DNA from: Penaeus vannamei | Lineage: Eukaryota; Arthropoda; Malacostraca; Decapoda; Penaeidae | Direction: 5' to 3' | Assembly (NCBI RefSeq): GCF_042767895.1 | Contig: NC_091551.1 | Coordinates: 10,498,830-10,513,829, forward strand | Length of the DNA: 15,000 bases | Shown here: positions 8,501-15,000 of the stretch, in pieces | Layout: every line of letters begins with the position of its first letter | Numbering within the stretch: position 1 is the stretch's first letter | Translations under genes and position numbers: made by a program | The notes under the pieces: generated by a model | What the model was told of the DNA's origin: nothing | The model's input: only the letters and a program-made list of their open reading frames with translations | The model's database searches: none

Positions 8501-8647
8501 CCCCCCCCCCTTCCTCTGACCTGGCCCTGAACCCTTTCCAAAATTAGCATAGTCGCTCATCTTCACCCTGTACCTACTACATCATTTCGCCGAAGTGTCA
8601 TTCTTGCACGTCGCCCGGGTAGTGTGATGTGACGGCGCGCTGTGACA
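8501..8647. other. Unique spacer
   Basis: About 150 bases of unique sequence between the CT block and the next array, containing TGACATCA (8643-8650), a one-mismatch CRE-like site that overlaps the first unit of the following array. No gene is supported. Confidence 0.5.
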
Positions 8648-9260
8648 TCACTTGCTGGAGATTTGATATAAAGAACGAAATTTAGATAGGAAGAGGTTGG
8701 GGGTGGTAGAGTCACATGCTGAAGATAGTATTAAAAGAACGAAATTTAGATAGAAGGAAGGGGGACGGAATGTCTTGCCGAAGAATAAAAAACGAAATTA
8801 AGATAGAAGGAAGGGGGACAGAATCACTTGCTGAAGAAGAAAAAAAAACAACGAAATTTAGATAGAAGGAAGGGGGGACAGAAACACTTGCTGGAGAAGA
8901 AGAAAAAACGAAATTAGGATAAAAAGATAGGGAACAAAATCGAAAGATAGAAAGAGGGGAGACAGAATCACTTGCTGAAGATTTAATAAAAAGAACGAAA
9001 TTTAGATAGAAAGAGAAGAAAAAAAGAAGACTAAATTAAGAAAAAAGAAGAAAAAGAGACTAAATGAAGATCAAAAGAAAGAAGGAAAGAAAATCACCTT
9101 GCTGGAGAAAAAAAAACAATATATCAAAATAGAAAGAAAGAATTAAAGAAAATAGTTTGCTGAAGAAGAAAAACAAACAAACGAATAAACATAATTACGA
9201 TAAAAAGAAAGAAGGAAAAGAAAGGTACTTGTTGAAGAAAAAAAAACAAAGATAGACAAA
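8648..9260. repeat. Decayed ~60-bp minisatellite with CTTGCTGAAGA core
   Basis: The core TCACTTGCTGAAGA or a close variant recurs near 8648, 8712, 8771, 8824, 8884, 8968, 9094, 9153 and 9225. Each is followed by A-rich sequence, ACGAAATTTAGATAGAAGG and a GGGGGACAGAA segment. Spacing is 53-84 bases, with one double gap (8968 to 9094) where a core has been lost. Copies before 9000 are clearer, and later ones dissolve into AAAGAAAGAAGG sequence. The block is purine-rich on the + strand and stop-rich, so it is non-coding. Confidence 0.85.
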
Positions 9261-9560
9261 GAAAAAATCTGATGAGAGAGGGAGAGCAAGATTGTGACGC
9301 AGTTGAGAGTTTCCGTGAGGTTTTCTTGCTGAGGGAGGAGAGGGTGAGGGAGGAAGGAGAGGGTGAGGGTGAGGGTGAGGGAGTGAGAGGGAGGAGAGGG
9401 GGTGTGGGTGAGGGAGAGGAAGGAAAGAGAAAGGGAGATGTAGAGGAAGGAAGGAAGGAGAAGAGAGATGTAGAGGAGAGGAAGAGAAAAGAAAGAGAGA
9501 GATCAGAGAAATCGTGAAGGTGGAAGAGAGAGAGAGAGAGAGGAAGGAAGGAGACAGACA
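9261..9560. repeat. GAGGGT/GAAGGA purine tract
   Basis: A purine-rich run including GAGGGTGAGGGTGAGGG (about 9357-9380), GGAAGG clusters and a GA run near 9526-9541. G-runs at 9336-9415 are mostly three bases with short spacers, a possible quadruplex region. Confidence 0.85.
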
Positions 9561-9740
9561 GACAAATGCGGAGTGGAAATAAGGCAGCGGAGGGGGGGGG
9601 GGGCGAGAAGGCCCGAGCGTCGAGGGAGAACGAAGCAGGGCGGCCGGGCTAACCTTGCTGCTTGTGCGAGAAAGCGGCGGCTGAATTCGGGCTAATGAGT
9701 TTTGCTGGCCGCGTCGAGGGGCTGTTGCGCCACCCACGGC
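9561..9740. other. GC-rich unique island
   Basis: About 180 bases of mixed, CpG-containing sequence beginning just before a G homopolymer (about 9592-9604). It separates a purine block on its left from a pyrimidine block on its right. On the minus strand an open frame with an Ala-rich start (from ATG at 9794) crosses it and meets AAG|GTTAGC near 9652-9657, a donor-like sequence. That would make a short first exon, but the evidence is thin and I do not call a gene. Confidence 0.45.
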
Positions 9741-9742
9741 CG

Positions 9743-9773
<31 letters not shown>

Positions 9774-9778
9774 CGCTA
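9741..9778. repeat. (CCG)n trinucleotide tract
   Basis: About 12 CCG/GCC triplets with a CCA interruption, adjacent to CTACTGCCGCTACCG. In translation it gives poly-Pro, poly-Arg or poly-Ala depending on frame and strand. Confidence 0.92.
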
Positions 9779-9790
9779 CTGCCGCTACCG

Positions 9791-10102
9791 CCACCTTCTT
9801 CTACTTCTTCTACTTCTTCTACTTCTTCTATGCCCGCCGCCGCCATCTTCTGCTTCCGCTTCTTTTTCTTATTCTACGCCCGCCGCTACAGCCTTCTGCG
9901 CCCACCTCTTCTTCTTCTTCTTCTTCTTCTTCTTCTGCCTCTTCTTCTTCTACGCCCGCCGCCGCCACCTTATGCTTCTGCCTCTTCTTCTTCTTCTTCT
10001 TCTTCTTCTTCTTCTTCTTCTTCTTCTTCTTCTTCTTCTTCTTCTTCTTCTTCTTCTTCTTCTTCTTCTACGCCCGCCCCCGCCACCTTATGCTTCTGCC
10101 TC

Positions 10103-10198
<96 letters not shown>

Positions 10199-10199
10199 T
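9791..10199. repeat. Composite array: repeated spacer with TTC and TTA expansions
   Basis: After (TTCTTCTAC)n at 9795-9828, a spacer of the type TAYGCCCGCCGCC...CTTCTGC...CTTC recurs at about 9829, 9875, 9951 and 10069. Each copy is followed by a trinucleotide run of a different length. The 9951 copy leads into a long (TTC)n of about 85 bases (about 9983-10068). The 10069 copy, nearly identical in its first 36 bases, leads instead into (TTA)n of about 95 bases (about 10103-10197). A segmental duplication was thus followed by independent expansion, with the motif switched from TTC to TTA in the last copy. Confidence 0.9.
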
Positions 10200-10900
10200 C
10201 CTTCTTCCTCTTCTTCCTCTTCTTCAGCGCCCATCTCTCCTTCTACGCCGCGACGTCCTCCGTGATCGCTGCGTCGCACCTCCTCCCTCGCGGCCTTCTT
10301 GGGGGGTGGGGGGGGAATTCTCAGTATCTTTCGGTTCTTCGTGTTGCTGCTGTTTTTTGTCTGCATGTTCTCGTCTCCCCCATCCTTCTCTTTCTGTCTC
10401 TATCCCCTCTTCTATTTCCTCCTTCTTCTTTTTCTTCTTTTCCTTCTCCTACTTTTTCTTCGTCTTCTCCTACTCCTTGTCCTCCACCTCCTTCTCCACC
10501 TATCTTTCTTCTCCTCCTGCCCCTTCCTCCTCCACCCTTTTCCTTTTCCTTTACTTCCCCTTTGCTCTTTCCCCTTCCTCCACCCTCATCTTCGCGCTCC
10601 CTTGCCCCCCTCCTCCTTCCTCTTTCTCTATTTCCTCTTTCACCTTCTCCCCTCCTCCTTCCCCTCCATATCACTCCCTTCTTTCACCCTCCTCCCCCTC
10701 CTTTTTCTTACCTCTTCTCTTCCCCTCCCCCTTCCTTCCTCCTTTCCCTCCTTCCCCTCCTCCACAGTCTCCTCTTCCCCTCCCCCCTTCCTTCTCTTCC
10801 CTCCCCCCTTCCTTCTCTTCCCTCCCCCCACCTTCTCTATCCCCTTTTGACCTCTTCCCCCCCTCCTCCTCCCCCCCCCCTCCAACCTTCTCTTCTGTCA
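10200..10900. repeat. Polypyrimidine low-complexity block
   Basis: TTCCTC, CCTCC and TTCTCC sequence with a small unique window near 10230-10380 that contains GGGGGGTGGGGGGG (10301-10314). A 21-base unit, TTCCTTCTCTTCCCTCCCCC-like, is repeated at about 10789 and 10810. No coding support beyond the absence of stops. Confidence 0.88.
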
Positions 10901-10934
10901 GCACGACCAACCCGGCAACAAAACGGCGACGCCT

Positions 10935-11645
10935 TCACGTGTCTTTCTCCAACACCAGCACGTGTCCTCCAGTGCCAACACGTGTCTTTCTCCAACACCA
11001 GCACGTGTCCTCCAATGCCAACACGTGTCTTTCTCCAACACCAGCACATGTCCTCCAATGCCAACACGTGTCCTCCAACACCAACACATATCCTCTAGTG
11101 CCAACACGTGTCTTTCCCCAATACCAGCACATGTCCTCCAATGCCAACACGTGTCCTCCAACACCAACACATATCCTCTAGTGCCAACACGTGTCTTTCC
11201 CCAACACCAGTACGTGTCCTCCAATGTCAACACATGTCTTTCTCCAACACCAGCACGTGTCCTTCTCCAACACCAACACGTGTCCTTCTCCAACACCAAC
11301 ACGTGTCCTTCTCCAACACCATCACGTATCCTCCAGTGCCAACACGTGTTTTTCTCCAACACCAACACGTGTCCTTCTCCAACACCAGCACGTGTCCTCC
11401 AATGCCAACACGTGTCTCTCTCCAACACCAGCACGTGTCCTTCTCCAACACCAACACGTGTCCTCCAATACCAACACGTATCCTCTAGTGCCAACACGTG
11501 TTTTTCTCCAACACCAACACGTGTCCTTCTCCAACACCAACACGTGTCCTCCAATGCCAACACGTGTCCTCCAACACCAGCACGTATCCTCTAGTGCCAA
11601 CACGTGTTTTTCTCCAACACCAACACGTGTCCTTCTCCAACAGGA
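10935..11645. repeat. CACGTG-centred minisatellite, about 33 units
   Basis: About 33 units of 20-25 bases follow one another. Two unit classes are mixed: a CACGTGTCCTCCAATGCCAA type and a CACGTGTCTTTCTCCAACACCA type, with further TCCTCTAGTGCCAA and TCCTTCTCCAACACCAA variants. By my count about 24 units have the perfect palindrome CACGTG and about nine have a one- or two-base change (CACATG, CACATA, CACGTA, TACGTG). Blocks of several units recur, e.g. 11043-11100 and 11127-11184, so multi-unit duplications also happened. Frames on both strands are open (Thr/Cys/Pro/Ser on +, Trp/Cys/Gly/Val on -), a consequence of the repeat. CACGTG is the canonical E-box bound by bHLH-type factors such as Myc/Max, USF or CLOCK-type dimers; binding here is not shown. 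Confidence 0.93.
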
Positions 11646-11790
11646 GCAGTCGCGTTTATGAAAACAAATCGTCAAATATCTCACAAACCCACAAAAAATG
11701 TCTTTGTTTGTGTTGTTTATGTTTTGTTCGCATTTTATTTGTTTGTGAGATGAAGTCCGTTGATGTTTTCTTGAAGATGGTCGTGATAGC

Positions 11791-11796
<6 letters not shown>
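11646..11796. other. Unique spacer
   Basis: About 150 bases of unique AT-rich sequence between the CACGTG array and a GA tract, including a TTTGT-rich run (11700-11748). No gene is visible. Confidence 0.55.
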
Positions 11797-11884
<88 letters not shown>

Positions 11885-11918
11885 GAGAGAGACGAGAGAG
11901 ACGAGAGAGAGAGAGAGA
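11797..11918. repeat. (GA)n microsatellite with 9-bp coda
   Basis: An uninterrupted GA run from about 11797 to 11882 is followed by three copies of GACGAGAGA (11882-11908, exact 9-base period) and a last short GA run. The coda is a point-mutated GA segment that has been tandemly copied. Confidence 0.95.
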
Positions 11919-12209
11919 TGGAAAATATGATAATGATAAGGAAGACATGATAATGGAGATAATGATAATGATGATAAGATAATGATTATGGCAATTAAGA
12001 TATGATTATTATAAGGGAGATACTGAAGATACTGATAAGGAAGTATGCTATTGATAAAAATTATGATGATAACGATTACTATTAAGGTGAAAACGATAAT
12101 AGCGATAATGATAACGATGATGAAAATTTGTAAGACGATAACGATGATAATGATAAAGATAACAGCAATGTGGATAAGCAAAATGATTACGATAAAAAGG
12201 CCAATTGCG
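11919..12209. repeat. Imperfect GATAAT/GATGAT tract
   Basis: The + strand is rich in GATAATGATAA and ATGATGATAA with many interruptions, fading towards 12200. It contains numerous GATAA motifs simply because of its composition. It is too degenerate for a fixed unit and carries no coding signal. Confidence 0.8.
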
Positions 12210-12905
12210 CTAGAATGTCGAGCAGGCGAAACGAATGGTTAAAGCGAGCAGGTTTAAGGGTCACTTGCAACTTGCAGGTGAAACGAGCTTATTAAAACAG
12301 GCAGGTGAAACTTGCGGGTGATACGAGCTACTAAAACGAACAGATGAATCTTGCAGGTGGAACGTGCTGTTAAAACGAGCAAGTGAAACGCAAAACGCAC
12401 AGGTGAAACAAGTAGATGAAGCGAGCAGTTGAAACAAGAAGATGAATCGAGCAGGTGAAACAAGTAGATGAAGCGAGCAGGTGAAACATGTAGATGACAC
12501 GAGCAGGTGAAACAAGTAGATGAAGCGAGCAGGTGAAACAAGTAGATGAAGCGAGCAGGTGAAACAAGTAGATGAAGCGAGCAGGTGAAACAAGTAGATG
12601 AAGCGAGCAGGTGAAACAAGTAGATGAAGCGAGCAGGTGAAACAAGTAGATGAAGCGAGCAGGTGAAACACGTAGATGGAGCGAGCAGGTGAAGAGCAGG
12701 TGAAACAAGTAGATGAAGCGAGCAGGTGAAACAAGTAGATGAAGCGAGCATGTGAAACATGTAGATGAAGCGAGCAGGTGAAACAAGTAGATGAAGCGAG
12801 TAGGTGAAGAGCAGGTGAAACAAATAGATGAAGCGAGCAGGTGAAACAAGTAGATGAAGCGAGCAGGTGAAGAGCAGGTGAAACAAGCAGATGAAGCGAG
12901 CAGTT
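12210..12905. repeat. 26-bp minisatellite derived from a 13-bp founder
   Basis: The main unit GCGAGCAGGTGAAACAAGTAGATGAA is 26 bases (for example starts at 12550 and 12576) and is near-identical for many copies between 12400 and 12905. Its two halves, AGCGAGCAGGTGA and AACAAGTAGATGA, match at 9 of 13 positions, so it is a dimer of a 13-mer. The older left part has a 39-40-base unit (CTTGCAGGTG/CTTGCGGGTG at 12271, 12311 and 12350), which divides into three 13-14-base parts of the same type. Short insertions, GTGAAGAGCAGG at about 12689, 12803 and 12867, mark three partial-unit duplications. All minus-strand frames are open because the unit lacks stops in any frame. Confidence 0.93.
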
Positions 12906-13070
12906 GGGGAAAAAAATGTCGCGTGCTCACCTCCCTCACCTATCTTGTGTTACCATGGCGGGCGGGTGGTCAGCCTGCACTCGGGGTTCCGGTGCAATTA
13001 GTTGGGCGGGGGAGGGGAGGGGGTTGTCATTTGGGTGGTTTTACTCTGTCTCGATTTCGATTTGTATTTG
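12906..13070. other. Unique GC-richer spacer
   Basis: Unique sequence with GGGCGGGGGAGGGGAGGGGG at 13003-13022, which fits a quadruplex pattern and also holds a GC-box-like GGGCGGGG. No open frame with splice support. Confidence 0.5.
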
Positions 13071-13365
13071 TAGATAGAGGGAGGGGGAGAGGGAGAGGGG
13101 GGGAGAGGGTGGGGAAGAGGGAGAGAGAAGGGGAGAGGGGGGGGGGGAAGAGGGAGAGGGAAGGGGAGAGGGAGAGGGTGGGGAAGAGGGAGAGAGAAGG
13201 GGTGAAAGTAGGGAAGAGGGAGAGGGAGAGGGAGAGGGAGAGGGAAGGGGAGAGGGAGAGGGTGAGGGAGAGGGAAGGGGAGAGGGTGGGGGTGAGACAG
13301 AGAGAAAGAAGGAGACGGGAGAGGGAAGGGGAAGGTAGGGAGAGAGTTAATGGGAGTGGAAGGAG
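13071..13365. repeat. GGGAGA purine tract
   Basis: GAGGGAGAGGG sequence with longer repeated blocks: GTGGGGAAGAGGGAGAGAGA occurs at about 13109 and again at about 13179. Multiple G-runs are present. Frames on both strands are open for compositional reasons. Confidence 0.92.
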
Positions 13366-13500
13366 AGAGATATTGAAAAAAAAACATGCATCATTTTTTT
13401 TCTCCAGGATAGTCATGCCACTCCCTTTCTTTCCATCCTATGTATCAGTTTATTATTTTTTGTGCAAGTGCGTGCGTGGCTGTGTTGACGCGTCGTGATG
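13366..13500. other. Unique spacer
   Basis: Unique sequence with a short pyrimidine run ending in CTCCAG (13400-13406), which resembles a splice acceptor. No supported coding frame follows it. Confidence 0.45.
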
Positions 13501-13581
13501 GACACCCTCCCTCTCACCCCCTCCTCCCTCTCCCCCTCTCCCCCTCTCACCCCCTCCTCCCCACCCCCTCCCCCTCCCCCG
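13501..13581. repeat. CCCTCCCC/CTCCCC tract
   Basis: A short C-rich pyrimidine tract (CCCCCTCTCCCCCTCTC and CCACCCCCTCC). The reverse strand has several G-runs and so could form a quadruplex. Confidence 0.85.
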
Positions 13582-13925
13582 CATCATGCATTTCCATAAA
13601 CTAACAATAGGACGCGCACTATATTGCAAAGGTCACTGTATGTCGTTAATGTGCAATGCGGGTTTGTGCGTGTGTGTGTGTGTGTGGCCGGCATACCAGG
13701 TATTGTGTGTCTGTGTGTTTTTTTTTCGGGCAGCTTTTTGGTACGAATTTTTGTGATGGAAAAGAAGAAAAAAGAGAAACGAGGAAGAGGGAAAACATAG
13801 AATTACGGATAGATGAATTAAATGGAAAAAAAATTATGTATTGTGTTGATTTTTGTTGTTCTTTTTTGTTCAGGATTGATTTCATGTTTGGCGTGATTTT
13901 TTAAACCTGACAAGAAAAAGGTGAA
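13582..13925. other. Mostly unique, with a short (TG)n
   Basis: Contains a (TG)n run at about 13667-13686 and A-rich and T-rich runs. The last part (about 13800-13925) has ATTACGGATAGATGAATT and GTTTGGCGTGATTT, which match pieces of the following array and look like an older, decayed copy of it. No gene is supported. Confidence 0.55.
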
Positions 13926-14247
13926 AATCAAATTACGGATAAATTATTGCAATGAAAATTTTATTTAGTGTTTATTTTTATTTATTTATTTATTTATTAT
14001 TTGTTTTGAAAGACTGATATAAGTTACGGATGAATTATTGCAATAAAATCAATAAAAGTTTTTTGTTTAGATGCTTGTTTATTTTATTTTATTTTATTTA
14101 TTATTTGTTTTGAAAGACTGATATAAGTTACGGATAAATTATTGCAATAGAATCAATAAAAGTTTTTGGTTTAGATGCGTGTTTATTTTTATTTATTTAT
14201 TTATTTATCATTTGTTTTGAAAGACTGATACAAGTTTGGCGTGATTT
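13926..14247. repeat. ~105-bp tandem repeat, three copies, with embedded (TTTA)n
   Basis: Each copy runs TTACGGATAAATTATTGCAAT, a variable AAAATCAATAAAAGTTTTT segment, a (TTTA)n or (TTTTA)n run, then TTTGTTTTGAAAGACTGATA. The TTTGTTTTGAAAG landmark recurs near 14001, 14105 and 14212, spacings of 104 and 107. Length differences come mainly from the microsatellite inside each copy. The 14-base GTTTGGCGTGATTT occurs before the array (13886) and at its end (14234), so the original unit was probably longer. A + strand AATAAA appears in copies two and three. Confidence 0.88.
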
Positions 14248-14339
14248 CCGAAACGAAACGAGCTGAAAAACCGAAAACCAAAAGTCTGCTTGGACGAGCG
14301 CATAATTCGACCGACAAATGATAGATGGCGTGCTTGCTT

Positions 14340-14490
14340 GCGTCACTCTGAATGCAAATATAATAAGTTGCATTGATCTGAGACATTTTCTTTTTTATCG
14401 AACTCTCGCGGGCGGAAGCTCCAGTGACGTAAGAGGGCGGGAAACAGCGTCAGGCGCCCGATAAGGATTAGTAATGACGTCACGGGCTGG
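14340..14490. promoter_or_regulatory. Cluster of CRE, ETS, E2F and octamer-like motifs
   Basis: In one unique island the following consensus matches are seen: ATGCAAAT (14352-14359, POU octamer), CGGAAG (14413-14418, ETS core), TGACGTAA (14425-14432, CRE/ATF), GGCGGGAAA (14436-14444, E2F), GATAAG (14460-14465, GATA) and TGACGTCA (14475-14482, full CRE). The stretch 14400-14490 is GC-richer than its surroundings. This resembles a compact promoter, but the direction, start site and target gene cannot be read from the window. Confidence 0.38.
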
Positions 14491-14559
14491 AGGTGACAAA
14501 GGGCAAGAGGGAAGTTGGCGTCGAATGCGTGCGTGTGTTTGGTTATCTTGTCATTCATG

Positions 14560-14581
14560 TATGTATATATATGTATATGTT

Positions 14582-14655
<74 letters not shown>

Positions 14656-14711
14656 TGTATGTATGTATGTATGATATATGTATGTATGTATGATGTATGT
14701 ATGTATGTATG

Positions 14712-14743
<32 letters not shown>

Positions 14744-14777
14744 TGTATGCATATATATATGTATGCATATATATATG

Positions 14778-14874
<97 letters not shown>

Positions 14875-14875
14875 G

Positions 14876-14924
<49 letters not shown>

Positions 14925-14927
14925 ATA

Positions 14928-14983
<56 letters not shown>
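14560..14983. repeat. (AT)n / (GTAT)n compound microsatellite
   Basis: A + strand alternation of TA dinucleotides and TATG units. A pure (GTAT)n run lies at about 14629-14670, GTATGCATATATATAT units of about 20 bases occur near 14737-14780, and long (TA)n runs dominate the right half. Frames on both strands are open as Tyr-Ile or Tyr-Val-Cys-Met repeats. Long (AT)n can extrude cruciforms. Confidence 0.96.
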
Positions 14984-14993
<10 letters not shown>

Positions 14994-15000
14994 CACACAC
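14984..15000. repeat. (AC)n run, cut by the window end
   Basis: An AC dinucleotide tract starts at about 14984 directly after the TA tract and is truncated by the window edge, so its full length is unknown. Confidence 0.85.

Noticed and set aside
9649..9846. Possible minus-strand first exon with poly-Ala or poly-Gly start and a GTTAGC donor near 9652
   Set aside because: The CCG tract and a single donor-like sequence are not enough. No partner exon or promoter is visible, and two frames compete.
10898..11661. Cys/Trp-rich and Thr/Pro-rich frames on both strands across the CACGTG array
   Set aside because: The unit has no stops in several frames on either strand. Several registers appear equally open, which real coding repeats rarely show. 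No splice support was found.
12045..12906. Possible CRISPR array, because of regular 26-base spacing
   Set aside because: Units are head-to-tail without unique spacers, the DNA is eukaryotic in character, and no cas-like gene is present. It is a minisatellite.
12254..12939. Minus-strand frames giving a Leu/Ser/Cys/Phe repeat that looks like membrane segments
   Set aside because: The 26-base period is not divisible by three, so every frame cycles through the same peptides; the apparent hydrophobic segments come from the repeat.
13982..14210. AATAAA motifs as polyadenylation signals
   Set aside because: They occur in each repeated AT-rich unit and no coding exon ends upstream, so they are best explained by composition.
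14343..15000. Tyr/Ile repeat protein on the minus strand
   Set aside because: This is translation of (AT)n and (GTAT)n microsatellites. Both strands and several frames are open.

Overview
This window looks like nuclear DNA from a eukaryote. It is dominated by simple-sequence repeats and minisatellites. It holds one well-supported coding exon with splice-like borders, and I see no prokaryotic gene organisation, rRNA, tRNA, CRISPR array or recognisable transposase or reverse transcriptase. The very high density of (CT)n, (TCC)n, (ACAG)n, (ATT)n, (AT)n and (GTAT)n tracts, together with a GC-rich, serine-rich exon, fits a decapod crustacean such as a penaeid shrimp, whose genomes are known for exceptional microsatellite content. 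That assignment is an inference from texture, not from a recognised marker gene.

Layout. Positions 1-410 hold five copies of a 69-bp repeat. 545-760 is GT/G-rich. 905-3550 is almost all pyrimidine on the + strand: CT, CCT and TCC tracts, an 18-bp array at 2143-2304 and a 22-bp array near 3238-3330. It is broken by short unique islands, one carrying two perfect TGACGTCA palindromes. At about 3551-3575 the strand bias flips to purine: a GA tract, an ACAG tract and a GGGAGTCGAGAGTGG-type minisatellite run to 4545. 4553-4896 is a decayed array with a period near 22 bp, and 4897-5435 is mostly unique.

The gene. 5436-7311 is a large exon with an acceptor-like sequence before it and a GTAAGC donor after it. 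It is open for about 620 codons and encodes a Ser-rich, probably disordered protein with many basophilic-kinase-type sites. I do not recognise the family. If translation starts in this exon (ATG at 5491), a 10-codon upstream ORF in a strong Kozak context ends on a TGA that overlaps that ATG. The partner exons are not visible, so the gene is partial.

Downstream of 7311 I found no supportable exon. The region may be intronic on the + strand, but this is not proven. It contains a T-rich stretch (7700-7870), a CT tract (8250-8500), a decayed ~60-bp array with a CTTGCTGAAGA core (8648-9260), a GC-rich island (9561-9778), a composite array whose units each carry their own TTC or TTA expansion (9828-10199), a long pyrimidine block, an array of about 33 units built on CACGTG (10935-11645), GA and GATAAT tracts, an array that can be traced to a 13-bp founder (12210-12905), a G-rich purine block, a ~105-bp tandem repeat with embedded (TTTA)n (13926-14247), a unique island with clustered CRE/ETS/E2F-like motifs (14340-14485), and a terminal AT/GTAT tract.

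Most long open frames elsewhere are repeat artefacts: repeats with few stop triplets, or periods divisible by three, stay open in several frames and often on both strands. I found no evidence for a new multi-gene system. The observations most worth checking are the exon with its overlapping upstream ORF, the CACGTG array, the 13-bp founder array and the motif island near 14.4 kb.
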